The notes under the pieces were generated by a model that was given only the letters and a program-made list of their open reading frames with translations, was not told the origin of the DNA and did not search any database. This document shows, one piece after another, positions 37,849-46,381 of a stretch of DNA of 64,000 nucleotides. The DNA is from Nocardia speluncae NBRC 108251 (GTDB lineage Bacteria > Actinomycetota > Actinomycetes > Mycobacteriales > Mycobacteriaceae). Each line of letters begins with the position of its first letter. Positions within the stretch are counted from its first letter, which is position 1. The translations under genes were made by a program, and so were the position numbers. The stretch covers positions 310,001 to 374,000 of the forward strand of contig NZ_BDBZ01000002.1 in NCBI RefSeq assembly GCF_001613245.1, in the 5' to 3' direction.

Positions 37849-39368
37849 CGGGCACGCACCTGGTCGAAGCGGGCCCATTCGTGCGAGTTCGGTACGGCCG
37901 CCGGAAGCTCCACGAAACGGTCACCACAAGCGCTGTTCCAGTTGGTGGTGCCGAAAAAGATGAAACCACCGCGGTCGTGCTGTATTTCGTGCATGGTCCG
38001 GTAGAGCGCCGTGCGCCCCTCCGGACTCCGGGTGCCTCGAGCCCTGGCATAGAGCCGGTCGAACTCCGGATCGGACCATTTTGTGCGGTTCTGCGGGGAA
38101 TGACTCAGCAGCCGGGACGCGAAATGGTTGGGGATCGGCAGCGGCCCGGACTGCCCCATGGTGAGGTGCCCGGTCTCCAGTGCATCGGTGTAATAGGTGT
38201 CCTTGGAACCCAGCACCACGTTCACCCGCACTCCGCAGGTGGCGGCGTGGTCGGCGAAGAGCCTTGCCGCCTCGACGAAGCCGTAGGCCACCGGCGCGGT
38301 GAACAGGTCGAACGAGAGGTCGCGCACGCCGGCGCGACGCAGTAACCGGCCCACTTCGTCGGGGTCGTAGTCGTGCTGCGGCAGGTCGGCGTAGTACTGG
38401 TAGCCCTTGCCGAAGACGTCGTTGGCGATCTCCCCCTGCCCTTCCAGCGCCACCTTCAGCAGCTCGGACCGGTCGGCCATCCGCATCATCGCCCGGCGCA
38501 CATCCGGGTTGTCGAACGGCGGGCGGTCGGTTTTCATCGCGAAGAAGTAGATACCGCTGCCCGGTGTGGATACGAGCGTGGTTCCGGACCGGCCTTCGAG
38601 GGTACGGGCCGCCGAGGGGGTGAGATTATCGGCGTAGTCGATCTCCCCGCTCTGTACCGCGTTCACTCGGGCATCGGCCTCGGCGCTGACGATCCGGAGC
38701 TCACCGATCCCCGGGGCGCCCGCCCAGTAGCGCTCGTTACGGGTGGCGATGAACTGGCGGCCGGGGTCGAAGGATTCGAATACGAAGGGGCCGGTGCCCA
38801 CCGGCCGGCGGAAATCGGTCGCACCGTCCTGCACGATTTTGGTCCCGTAGACCGAGAGGGCGATGAGGAACTCGAAAGACGGCTCCTTCAGCGCGATCTC
38901 GACGGTCCGGTCGTCGACCGCCCGGCACCCGGAAAGATCGACCCCATCCAGTGAGGACGCCGCGATGAAAGGGCGTTGCGGCGCGGGCCCGAGCACCCGG
39001 GACAGGGTGTAGAGCACATCGTGCGCGGTGAATTTCTTCCCGTCGTGCCATTGCGTATCGCGCAGTGCGATCCGCCAGCGGGTGCCGTCGGTGCTGGGTT
39101 CCCCCGATTCCGCCAGGCGCGGGATCGGCGTCATCGCCGAATCCACCTCGAACAACCCGTCGTACACCGCCTTCATCCGGGCTTCGTCGATGAACAGGGT
39201 GTTCACCCCAGGGTCGATCCCCTCCCCCGCACCCGATCCTTGGAAGGCCGCCGTGAACATATCGGCGGCGGACCCGGATCCGCCGCATCCGACGGCCAGC
39301 GCACCCGCGGCCACCGCGCTGCCCAGCAAGAACGTTCGACGATTCCACTCCGGTGGCATGCCACGCAT
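37845..39368 (-). CDS. ABC substrate-binding lipoprotein, family 5 (dipeptide/nickel type)
   Basis: Extracytoplasmic binding protein of 507 residues. The N-terminus has a twin-arginine lipoprotein signal: NRRTFLLGSAVAAGALAVGC with lipidated Cys28. The family 5 core includes WRIALRDTQWHDGKKFTAHD and PVGTGPFVFESFDPGRQFIA. Family 5 proteins bind peptides, nickel, cobalt chelates or opines, and the fold alone does not decide. It is the first gene of the operon behind a cobalamin riboswitch, which favours a cobalt-related ligand. An alternative start lies three codons in (MPPEWNRR). CGGGAG precedes the chosen ATG. Confidence 0.92.
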   Translation of the reverse strand: MRGMPPEWNRRTFLLGSAVAAGALAVGCGGSGSAADMFTAAFQGSGAGEGIDPGVNTLFIDEARMKAVYDGLFEVDSAMTPIPRLAESGEPSTDGTRWRIALRDTQWHDGKKFTAHDVLYTLSRVLGPAPQRPFIAASSLDGVDLSGCRAVDDRTVEIALKEPSFEFLIALSVYGTKIVQDGATDFRRPVGTGPFVFESFDPGRQFIATRNERYWAGAPGIGELRIVSAEADARVNAVQSGEIDYADNLTPSAARTLEGRSGTTLVSTPGSGIYFFAMKTDRPPFDNPDVRRAMMRMADRSELLKVALEGQGEIANDVFGKGYQYYADLPQHDYDPDEVGRLLRRAGVRDLSFDLFTAPVAYGFVEAARLFADHAATCGVRVNVVLGSKDTYYTDALETGHLTMGQSGPLPIPNHFASRLLSHSPQNRTKWSDPEFDRLYARARGTRSPEGRTALYRTMHEIQHDRGGFIFFGTTNWNSACGDRFVELPAAVPNSHEWARFDQVRAR

Positions 39369-39484
39369 ATCCGACTCCCGTCGCGTCAGGGCAGTTCACG
39401 CGACACAGATATGCGAAACCGGCCGCGCGCAGGCGGCTGGTCCGGCGCATCGATCAATACCCACGTGATCATGACCATTCAGTA

Positions 39485-39620
39485 CCTCATCCGCAGGTAT
39501 CTGGCTTCGGTTCGCAAAACGAACCTCACAGTTGCGGGACAGCCCCGGACTCGCACCGGTCTTCCCTGCAGACCGAGCCGACATTACCGAAGCGCAAGCC
39601 GCGGAACCATACCGCCGCCG
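39485..39620 (-). promoter_or_regulatory. cobalamin riboswitch (compact class)
   Basis: On the minus strand the conserved core is present in order: GGGAA (39566-39562), CCGGTGCGAGTCCGGGGCTG, then TCCCGCAACTGTGA (ACTGT at 39532-39528), a short hairpin GGTTCGTTTTGCGAACC, and AGCCAGATACCTGC (39506-39493). This order is diagnostic of adenosyl- or aquocobalamin sensors, and the short middle arm indicates the compact form. It ends about 115 bases before the binding-protein start. Between them ACCAGCCGC pairs with GCGGCCGGT, a possible expression-platform hairpin. Repression of the transporter operon by B12 is expected. Confidence 0.93.
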
Positions 39621-39805
39621 CGACCGGCCACGGCGGATCACCACATATTCCGTGAACCACGACATGTGATCCAGGCCGCGATCGGCCAACGTTTGCCCAC
39701 CGAGCCCACGGGTAGTCAACCAAAGGAATGCTCTCGTCGTGGTCCAGCCCTCGGGATGGTGCGGGGAAGGGGGCGCAATGGGCAACAGGTGGCTAGGAGA
39801 GTCGG

Positions 39806-40783
39806 GTGTCGGTAGTTCTCGTGCTTCAGGCACGCGGTCTCGGTGAACTGCTCACCGCTGTTCCGGCGTTGCGTGCCCTGCGACGGGCCCGGCGTAACGA
39901 TCACCTGGTCCTCGCCACCCCGCATCGTCTGCGCCCGATCGTCGAGGTGATGGCCCTGGTGGACGAGATGGTGCCCATCGCCGACCCGCAGGGGTTGCGC
40001 TGGGACGGGCCGGCCCCGAAACTCGCCGTCAATCTGCACGGTGCCGAGGCCACGCCGATCGTGGAACTCGCCAAAACCGGTGCCGAACGTATCCTCACCT
40101 ACCGCAATACGGCATTCCCGGAAATTCCCGGCCCGGACTGGCACGAGGATCGGCATCCGATCGACCGCTGGTGCCATCTGCTGGAATTCGACGGGATCGG
40201 CGCCGACCGCCGCAATCTCGGGCTGGTACCGCCGGTGGCCACCACCAGCCACCGCGACTGTGTGGTCGTGCACGTCGGTGCCGGCGCCGCCGCACGGCGG
40301 TGGCCGGCCGATCGGTTCGCGGCGGTGATCCGGCATCTGCTGGTGCTGGGCCACGAAGTGGTCCTCACCGGCAACGAAGGCGATCGCGAACGCGCCCACG
40401 GTATCGCCTCCCGGGCAGGACTGGCCGGGCAACGAGTGCTGGCCGGTAACCAGAACCTGATCGAACTGTCGGCCACCGTGGCCGAGGCGTCGGTGGTCCT
40501 GTGCGGCGATACCGGGGTCGCGCATCTCGCGACCGCGTTCGGGACCCGCACGGTGCAACTGTTCGGGCCCACCGCCCCTGCGCAGAGCGGACCGCCCGGG
40601 CATCTGCTCAACCGGCACGAAGTGCTGTGGGCGGGGCGCACCGGTGACCGCGAGGGTGCCACACAAGATCCCGGTCTCCTGCAGATCGGCGCCGCCGAAG
40701 TGATCGCGGCACTGGACCGGCAGCTGAGCAAGCGCCGCGCCGAGGCCGGGGTGACGGGAGCCGCGTACCGCCGGGTGGGCTGA
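39806..40783 (+). CDS. glycosyltransferase family 9 protein
   Basis: A 325-residue GT-B-type transferase of the ADP-heptose:LPS heptosyltransferase family. Typical parts are LVLQARGLGELLTAVPALRA at the N-terminus, VVVHVGAGAAARRWPADRFA in the middle, VVLTGNEGDRERAHGI, and VVLCGDTGVAHLATAFGTRT near residue 230. In actinobacteria without LPS these act on other surface glycans or small molecules; the acceptor is unknown. The GTG start follows GGAGAGTCGG. It diverges from the riboswitch operon. Confidence 0.9.
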   Translation: MSVVLVLQARGLGELLTAVPALRALRRARRNDHLVLATPHRLRPIVEVMALVDEMVPIADPQGLRWDGPAPKLAVNLHGAEATPIVELAKTGAERILTYRNTAFPEIPGPDWHEDRHPIDRWCHLLEFDGIGADRRNLGLVPPVATTSHRDCVVVHVGAGAAARRWPADRFAAVIRHLLVLGHEVVLTGNEGDRERAHGIASRAGLAGQRVLAGNQNLIELSATVAEASVVLCGDTGVAHLATAFGTRTVQLFGPTAPAQSGPPGHLLNRHEVLWAGRTGDREGATQDPGLLQIGAAEVIAALDRQLSKRRAEAGVTGAAYRRVG

Positions 40784-40798
40784 CCACAGGCGGGCGGG

Positions 40799-41116
40799 TC
40801 ATACGCGTCCGCGTGCCTCACTCAATGCGGCGGCATAGGCGGCGAGGGCGCTCGGCCAGAACTGCTCCAGGTAGTCACGGGCGTCCCCGAGGCCGCGCGG
40901 GTCGAGCGAGTAGAGCCGCCGATTGCCCACAGGGCGCACCATCACCAGGCGTGCTTCGCGTAGTACTCGCAGATGCTGCGATACGGCCGAACTGCTGATC
41001 CCCACCTGTTTCGCCAGCTCACCCACCGAGCGCGGGCCCGAGGGCAACGCTTCGAATATCGCCCGCCGGGTGGGGTCGGCGAGGGCGATCAGCGGCGCAG
41101 CTCTGTTAGCGACCAC
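40799..41116 (-). CDS. ArsR-family winged-helix regulator
   Basis: A 105-residue winged helix protein. The HTH reads SVGELAKQVGISSSAVSQHL at about residues 30-49 with the wing RPVGNRRLYSLDPRGL after it. No metal-site cysteines (CxC) are present, so it belongs to the metal-free SdpR-like branch. It converges with the glycosyltransferase gene and diverges from an M23 peptidase gene. Its target is unknown, possibly itself. Confidence 0.9.
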   Translation of the reverse strand: MVANRAAPLIALADPTRRAIFEALPSGPRSVGELAKQVGISSSAVSQHLRVLREARLVMVRPVGNRRLYSLDPRGLGDARDYLEQFWPSALAAYAAALSEARGRV

Positions 41117-41303
41117 TCATACAGTGTCTCCATCGGGCAACCCCTCGGTCAAACCCCCGCCGGATGTCTCATTTGTGCAGCTCGACGCGGGAAATTTCGG
41201 GTTTCGTTACCGGACGGTTATAAGCGACCTGGGCTTATGCACCGAGAGTGACGGTAACCACATGCTTGCTGACTCGGCCTGAAAGTCCCCTAGCTTGTAG
41301 CTC

Positions 41304-42014
41304 ATGCCCGTGACCCTTCCGTTACCTCTCCGCAAGCTCACGGTGCCGTCGATCGGCCGTCGTCGCGTAACGACGCAGGTTGTCGCCACCACGACTGCGC
41401 TCTTTGCCGGTTTCGGTCTCCTCGCCGCAGGGGCCGACTCCGATAACGAAACGATCAAGAACGTGGCCGCCACCGCGCCCGCGCCGGCCGCCACCGACGC
41501 GCCCGCAGCCGAGCAACAGGCCCACTCCCACGACCCCGCGGCTTGGGACCCGAACAAGCCCGCTGCGGACAACCAGCCCGTCGCATTCCCCTTCCCACCT
41601 CCGCTACCCCGGCCCACCACCGTACGTCCGGTCGATGCTGTCGTGAGCTCCGGCTTCGGCCCGCGCTGGGGCGCCAACCACTTCGGTATCGACTTCGCCG
41701 GCCAGCAAGGTGTGCCGATCCGCTCGGTCACCGACGGCGTGGTGATCGAGGCCGGCCCCGCTACCGGTTTCGGCCTGTGGGTGCGTGTCCAGCAGGACGA
41801 CGGCACTGTCGGCGTGTACGGCCATATGCAGGACATCCTGGTCCAGGTCGGCCAGCCGGTACAGGCCGGCGATGTGATCGCCACCGTCGGCAGCCGTGGC
41901 CAGTCCACCGGACCGCATCTGCACTTCGAGGTGCACCAGCCGGGTGTCGGCAAGATCGACCCGCAGCCGTGGTTCGCCGGACGCGGCCTCGACGTCATGA
42001 ACTTCCCGGGCTGA
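41304..42014 (+). CDS. M23-family (LytM) peptidoglycan peptidase
   Basis: A secreted or membrane-anchored cell wall hydrolase of 236 residues. A basic N-terminus is followed by a hydrophobic segment at about 23-42 (TTQVVATTTALFAGFGLLAA). A Pro/Ala-rich linker spans about 50-105. The LytM domain carries the zinc ligands in NHFGIDFAG, and HMQ and HLHFE near residues 178 and 210, so it appears catalytically complete. The upstream 187 bases were searched for a c-di-AMP riboswitch, common before such genes in actinobacteria, and none was seen. Confidence 0.93.
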   Translation: MPVTLPLPLRKLTVPSIGRRRVTTQVVATTTALFAGFGLLAAGADSDNETIKNVAATAPAPAATDAPAAEQQAHSHDPAAWDPNKPAADNQPVAFPFPPPLPRPTTVRPVDAVVSSGFGPRWGANHFGIDFAGQQGVPIRSVTDGVVIEAGPATGFGLWVRVQQDDGTVGVYGHMQDILVQVGQPVQAGDVIATVGSRGQSTGPHLHFEVHQPGVGKIDPQPWFAGRGLDVMNFPG

Positions 42015-42121
42015 CCCTACTCACGACCCATACCGACGGCCGGTAACGGTACCCCGGTAGCGGATCCACTCGGTCCCGTAGTGGGACGCCTCGAGTGCAG
42101 TGCCGTTCCTACCGTCGGTCC

Positions 42122-43258
42122 ATGTCCGCGATATCGCCCCCCGGCGGGCCGGGAGACTCCGGCCGCCCCACAATCTCCGATCTTCGTCGGGTGATCGGAT
42201 GCCTGCACCGGCCATTACTGCTCTGTACCGCGGTAATGGCCGGTCTGGTGTTTTTCTGCCTGGTCGCCATGGTTGTCGACGACCGGGAGCTACTGGGGGA
42301 ATCGGTCTGGCTGAAACCGATGAAATTCGGACTGGCCTTCGTGCTGTACTCGGTCACGCTGGCGTGGCTGCTCTCGCTGCCTCATAAAGGACAACGTTTC
42401 ACCTGGTGGCTGGGCTTCGCCTTCGCGGTGACCGGGATTGTGGACGTGGGGTTCGTGGTACTCCAGGCCGCGCGTGGAACATTCAGCCATTTCAACACCG
42501 AAACCGATGCGGTGAACGAGATCGGGCAGATGGTCTTCGCCTCGGGCGTGCCGGGTCTCTTCGTTGCGAATCTGCTGATCGCCGTCATCGTTTCGATACG
42601 GCCCGGCGCGGATCGGCCGACCGTCCGGGCTGTTCGCGGCGGGCTGGCCATGGCCGTGGTGTCGATGGCGCTCGGCTACCTGATGGGATTCACCGGCACC
42701 CAGCTGACCCGGACCGCTGATGGACGGCTGGTGGAGTTGGCCGCCGGACACACCGTGGTCGACCCGGAAACCCGCGCGGCCGTGGGCGCGCCGGACGCTG
42801 TCGGCGGGATGCCGATCACCCACTGGAGCAGCCTCGGCGGTGATCTGCGGATCCCGCATTTCGTCGGATTGCACGGAATCCAGGTCCTACTGGGCATTGC
42901 CGTGCTGCTGGCGTGGTGTGCCCCGCGATACTCCCGGCTACGCCCGGCCCGCACCCGCGCCCGGCTGGTCGGGGTGGCGATACTCGGTGGAGGCGGCCTG
43001 CAGGCGATCACGTTCTGGCAGGCGATGCGTGGTCAGTCCCTGATCCATCCGGATTCCGTCACACTGCTCGTTGTGCTGGGGCTGGTTCTGCTGGTCACAG
43101 TTCTCACCGTGGCGATCCTGCAGGCCGCACCGGTCGAACCGCCGCCGGACGGTCCGGCCGAGCGGAATCCGGTACTGCGGACTCCACCCGTGGTTACCGC
43201 GCGCGGAGTCAGCGCAACCGTTCGGCGTCCCGGGCGAGTTCCACCAGCACCGCACTGA
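42122..43258 (+). CDS. multi-pass membrane protein, unknown function
   Basis: A 378-residue protein with about eight membrane helices. Recognisable stretches are ESVWLKPMKFGLAFVLYSVT, TFSHFNTETDAVNEIG and IPHFVGLHGIQVLLGIAVLL. The first two resemble actinobacterial membrane proteins of unassigned role; the intramembrane histidines in THW and PHFVGLHG might bind heme, which is only a guess. The ATG at 42122 (MSAISPPGGPG) is preferred over 42095. The last 50 bases overlap the end of the convergent zinc-finger-like gene. Confidence 0.75.
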   Translation: MSAISPPGGPGDSGRPTISDLRRVIGCLHRPLLLCTAVMAGLVFFCLVAMVVDDRELLGESVWLKPMKFGLAFVLYSVTLAWLLSLPHKGQRFTWWLGFAFAVTGIVDVGFVVLQAARGTFSHFNTETDAVNEIGQMVFASGVPGLFVANLLIAVIVSIRPGADRPTVRAVRGGLAMAVVSMALGYLMGFTGTQLTRTADGRLVELAAGHTVVDPETRAAVGAPDAVGGMPITHWSSLGGDLRIPHFVGLHGIQVLLGIAVLLAWCAPRYSRLRPARTRARLVGVAILGGGGLQAITFWQAMRGQSLIHPDSVTLLVVLGLVLLVTVLTVAILQAAPVEPPPDGPAERNPVLRTPPVVTARGVSATVRRPGRVPPAPH

Positions 43259-43532
43259 GACGTGCGAGCTCGTCGTTACCAGCTCCTTCGTCGATGGCCG
43301 TCGCCACATCCTCGGCCGCACAGCGTGCCGCGAACCAGCGGTCCGCGAGAGAGGTGGCCTCGGTGGCACTGAGCACCACCGAATCGATGGGGATACCAGT
43401 GCCCTTCACATTATTGCGGTGCTCATACGCGCGTTGACGACAGGACTGGCGGCAATACCGGCGCCGCCGCCCCGCTTCCGTATCAACAATTTCCCGACCA
43501 CACCACAGACAGGACTGCAACCGGCGCGACAT
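43209..43532 (-). CDS. small zinc-finger-like protein, unknown function
   Basis: A 107-residue protein. The N-terminus has SCLWCGREI, then RRRRYCRQSCRQRAYEHR, giving a Cys-x2-Cys / Cys-x3-Cys zinc site with a strongly basic helix; this suggests nucleic-acid or protein binding. The C-terminal half is an acidic helical segment. Similar proteins occur widely in Mycobacterium and Nocardia. It lies immediately upstream of and divergent from rbpA, the place where, as I recall, Rv2049c lies in M. tuberculosis; the homology is not verified. Confidence 0.75.
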   Translation of the reverse strand: MSRRLQSCLWCGREIVDTEAGRRRRYCRQSCRQRAYEHRNNVKGTGIPIDSVVLSATEATSLADRWFAARCAAEDVATAIDEGAGNDELARLSAVLVELARDAERLR

Positions 43533-43631
43533 GACCCGACACCCTAATAGGCGTTCTCACAGCAGCACACACCGCACACCGCGCAGAGTTCCCGGGCCGA
43601 CGCCGTACAATTACAAGGCTCTCCCGAACTG

Positions 43632-43657
43632 GGAACGGATCGACCCTCGCGAACGTT
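43632..43657 (+). promoter_or_regulatory. SigR/SigH-like promoter motif upstream of rbpA
   Basis: GGAAC at 43632-43636 and GTT at 43655-43657 are separated by exactly 18 bases, which fits the GGAA(T/C)-N18-GTT consensus of oxidative-stress sigma factors. In Streptomyces, rbpA is known to be a SigR target. The distance to the rbpA start is about 300 bases, so a long leader is implied. A consensus-like TTGACA (43656-43661) overlaps but lacks a good -10. Confidence 0.45.
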
Positions 43658-43688
43658 GACAAGAAACAGGGTGCAAGGCCGTAACCGG

Positions 43689-43889
43689 CACGAACCGCGG
43701 GTTCGTGTGCAGGGATCGGCTCGCAGACGTGACCCGAACGGTCGGCGGAAGGCAACGGCCGTCGACACGCGAACCCACGAGGTTCGCGACAGCACAACCA
43801 CAGGGGTCAACCCACCGGTTCGCCCCGGGTGGGTTCCGGTGCACCGCAGCGGATACGCCGACAGGTGTTTCCGGTCCGGTGATCCGGAA
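43689..43889 (+). ncRNA. structured rbpA leader with four hairpins
   Basis: Four inverted repeats lie in tandem: CACGAACC/GGTTCGTG (43689-43707, 3-base loop), CGCGAACC/GGTTCGCG (43768-43788, 5-base loop), AACCCACC/GGTGGGTT (43809-43835) and TTCCGG/CCGGAA (43869-43889). The first two share the core CGAACC...GGTTCG. The whole 43533-43957 gap contains no recognised gene. A folded 5' leader or repeated operators would both fit. Confidence 0.45.
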
Positions 43890-43957
43890 CCGAGCATCCG
43901 GGAACCCGCGGACCTGCGCGCGGTAACGCGCCGACAACACAGAGAGGACCTGTACAG

Positions 43958-44293
43958 ATGGCAGATCGCGTACTCCGGGGCAGCCGGCTCGGAGCGGTGA
44001 GCTACGAAACCGACCGCGACCATGATCTGGCTCCCCGCCGGATCGCCCGGTACCGGACCGACAATGGTGAAGAATTCGATGTCCCGTTCGCCGACGACGC
44101 CGAGATCCCACCGACCTGGCTGTGCAAGAACGGCCAGGAAGGTGTGCTGCTCGAAGGCACCTCGCAGGAGGCCAAGAAGGTGAAGCCGCCGCGCACGCAT
44201 TGGGACATGCTGCTGGAGCGGCGCAGTAAGGAAGAGCTCGAGGAGCTGCTCAAGGAGCGTCTGGAGCTGCTCAAGACCCGCCGCCGGGGCTGA
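43958..44293 (+). CDS. rbpA: RNA polymerase-binding protein RbpA
   Basis: An actinobacterial transcription factor that binds RNA polymerase with the housekeeping sigma factor and stabilises the open complex; also linked to rifampicin tolerance and stress. It is 111 residues, the family length. The sequence is diagnostic: MADRVLRGSRLGAVSYETDR at the start, the core RYRTDNGEEFDVPFADDAEI, and the sigma-interacting tail THWDMLLERRSKEELEELL. The ATG has GAGAGGACC upstream. It is a single gene followed by two hairpins, the second a strong terminator. Confidence 0.98.
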   Translation: MADRVLRGSRLGAVSYETDRDHDLAPRRIARYRTDNGEEFDVPFADDAEIPPTWLCKNGQEGVLLEGTSQEAKKVKPPRTHWDMLLERRSKEELEELLKERLELLKTRRRG

Positions 44294-44315
44294 GTCACAG
44301 CTTTCGGGAGTCTCG

Positions 44316-44386
44316 GTTCGGGGCTCATGCCCCGAACACCGGCTGATAAGGCCGTACCCACCGGATCATCCGGTGGGTACGGCCTT
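44316..44386. terminator. tandem hairpins, strong bidirectional terminator after rbpA
   Basis: GTTCGGGG/CCCCGAAC forms a first hairpin at 44316-44337. The second, at 44348-44386, has a perfect 17-base stem (AAGGCCGTACCCACCGG and its complement) with an ATCAT loop, followed by TTTGTCGTTTT on the plus strand. It separates rbpA from the convergent ABC permease gene. Confidence 0.9.
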
Positions 44387-44431
44387 TGTCGTTTTCGGCG
44401 GCGCCGGACACCCGGCGCCGCCGAACGGGCT

Positions 44432-45340
44432 TCAGCGGCTGGCCACCCGGCGGTAGCGCAGCAGCGCCAGCGGCATAGCGATGAGCAGGATCACCACCGA
44501 GCAGATCACGGCGTATTCGACACAGTGTTCGGCCGGCCAACCGGTGGGCGCTTCGAAGGTCGGCGGCGCACTGTTCTCGAACAACTTCCGGCCGGTTGCC
44601 GCGACCGCGGTGATCGGGTTCCATTCGGCGATGACGCGCAGCGGCCCGGGCAGGGTCTGCGCGGAGATGAAGGCCGAAGAGATGAACGACAGCGGGAACA
44701 GCCAGATCAGGCCGGCGCTCTGCGCAACCTCCACGTTCGGGGCAAGCAGGCCCGTGAGGGCGCCCACCCACGACATGGCGAACGCGAACAGCAGGATCAC
44801 TCCGTAGGCCAGTGCGGCCTCGGCCACGCTGCCCTCGATGCTCCAGCCGACGATGTATCCGCAGATGGTCATCACCAGCAGACTCAGCATGCTGACCACG
44901 AGATCCGACAGCGTCCGGCCCATCAGCACCGCCAGCCGCGACATGGGCAGCGCACGCATCCGGTCGATGATGCCCTTCTCGAGGTCACCGGCCAGGCCGA
45001 CAGTGGTGAACGCGGCACTGAACGCGACCGTCTGCGCCATGATCCCGGCGATCAGGAATTCCCGGTATTCGCCGCCGCCGAGGGAGGCACCGAATACGTA
45101 GGCGAACAGGAAGACGAACATCAGCGGCTGCACGGTGGCGGTGACCAACAGCGTGGGCACCCGCATGATGGTGAGCAGGTTGCGGTGCGCGACAATCGCG
45201 CTGTCGCGAATGATCCGCAGCCGGGGCTCGGCCGATTTCGGGATCCGGTGCGAGGCCGGTGCATGCTCGGTATCCGCGGTGTCCTCCTCGGTCCGGTCGG
45301 CGGTTTCGGCTTTCTCGACCGCCACTTCTGCGGTGCTCAC
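44432..45340 (-). CDS. ABC-2 type exporter permease, DrrB-like
   Basis: A 302-residue membrane subunit. A polar Glu/Thr-rich N-terminal extension of about 45 residues precedes six helices of the ABC-2 fold, with TVQPLMFVFLFAYVFGASLG and the loop GIIDRMRALPMSRLAVLMGR typical of daunorubicin-resistance type permeases. The start overlaps the ATPase stop in ATGA. It lies downstream of the NRPS and ATPase genes on the same strand, so it probably exports the NRPS product. Confidence 0.9.
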   Translation of the reverse strand: MSTAEVAVEKAETADRTEEDTADTEHAPASHRIPKSAEPRLRIIRDSAIVAHRNLLTIMRVPTLLVTATVQPLMFVFLFAYVFGASLGGGEYREFLIAGIMAQTVAFSAAFTTVGLAGDLEKGIIDRMRALPMSRLAVLMGRTLSDLVVSMLSLLVMTICGYIVGWSIEGSVAEAALAYGVILLFAFAMSWVGALTGLLAPNVEVAQSAGLIWLFPLSFISSAFISAQTLPGPLRVIAEWNPITAVAATGRKLFENSAPPTFEAPTGWPAEHCVEYAVICSVVILLIAMPLALLRYRRVASR

Positions 45341-46326
45341 GACATGATCTCCTCGGGTACATCGCTGGTTTCCGGCTCGGAGTCCGGGGTCGCCGGGGCG
45401 CCGGTGAGGGACAGGAAAACGTCGTCGAGGCTGGGCCGGTGCACGCGGGCATCGACAGCCAGCACATCTGCGTCGTCGAGGCGGCGCAGCGCTTCGACCA
45501 TGGTGCGGGACCCGTCGGCGACCACCACCGACACCTCGTCGACACTCGCCTCGTGCGCGGGGTCGCCGAGGCCGACATCAGCGAGCACCCGCAGCGCGGG
45601 CGCCGGATCCTGCCCGGATGCCAGGGTGACGGTGAGGCGGTCCCCGCCGATCGAGGATTTGAGTTCGTCGGCCGAACCGCGGGCGATGACACGCCCCTTG
45701 TCGATCACCGTGATCTCATCGGCCAGCCGGTCGGCTTCCTCCAGATACTGGGTGGTCAGCAGGACCGTCGTACCGTCGCGCACGAGATCGCCGATCACCC
45801 CCCACATATCGGTGCGGGCCCGCGGGTCCAGGCCGGTGGTCGGTTCGTCCAGAACCACCACCGGCGGACGGGCGATCAATGCGCCGGCCAGATCGAGACG
45901 GCGGGTCATACCGCCGGAATAGGTTCCGGCGCGGCGATCGGCCGCATCCTCGAGCCCGAACTGACTCAGCAATTCCCGGGCCCGTCCGGCGGCGCTGTCG
46001 CGGCTCATCCCGTAGAGCCGCGCGACCATGCGCAGATTCTCGTAACCGGTGAGATTGGCGTCGACTGCCGCGTACTGGCCGGACACTCCGATCAGGCGGC
46101 GGGCGGCGGCCGGATCGTGCAGCACGTCGACCCCCGCAACCTGCACCGTTCCGGCATTGGGCCGCAGCAGCGTGGTCACGATGCGAACGGTGGTGGTTTT
46201 ACCGGCACCGTTGGGTCCGAGCAGACCCATCACGGTGCCGGCGGGTATTTCGAGATCGACATCGTCCAAAACGCGGACCCGGCCGTAGTTCTTCACCAGG
46301 CCGGTGATCTGTACCGCGGGCTTCAC
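45337..46326 (-). CDS. ABC exporter ATPase, DrrA-like
   Basis: A 329-residue ATPase. Walker A GPNGAGKTTT at about residue 37, signature YSGGMTRRLDLAGAL at about 137, and Walker B VVVLDEPTTGLD. A C-terminal domain of ~100 residues (DELKSSIGGDRLTVTLASGQ onward) is typical of DrrA proteins, which drive export of drugs and lipids. The GTG start follows AAGGAGAA. Only 55 bases separate it from the NRPS stop, so the three genes form an operon. Confidence 0.92.
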   Translation of the reverse strand: MKPAVQITGLVKNYGRVRVLDDVDLEIPAGTVMGLLGPNGAGKTTTVRIVTTLLRPNAGTVQVAGVDVLHDPAAARRLIGVSGQYAAVDANLTGYENLRMVARLYGMSRDSAAGRARELLSQFGLEDAADRRAGTYSGGMTRRLDLAGALIARPPVVVLDEPTTGLDPRARTDMWGVIGDLVRDGTTVLLTTQYLEEADRLADEITVIDKGRVIARGSADELKSSIGGDRLTVTLASGQDPAPALRVLADVGLGDPAHEASVDEVSVVVADGSRTMVEALRRLDDADVLAVDARVHRPSLDDVFLSLTGAPATPDSEPETSDVPEEIMS

Positions 46327-46381
46327 TGAGCGTTCTCCTTCGTTTCGATACCGGGCGGGGGCGCGTTCTCCGCACGCACCG

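Noticed and set aside
41117-41303. Possible c-di-AMP riboswitch before the M23 peptidase
   Set aside because: The conserved riboswitch blocks were not found in the 187-base leader.
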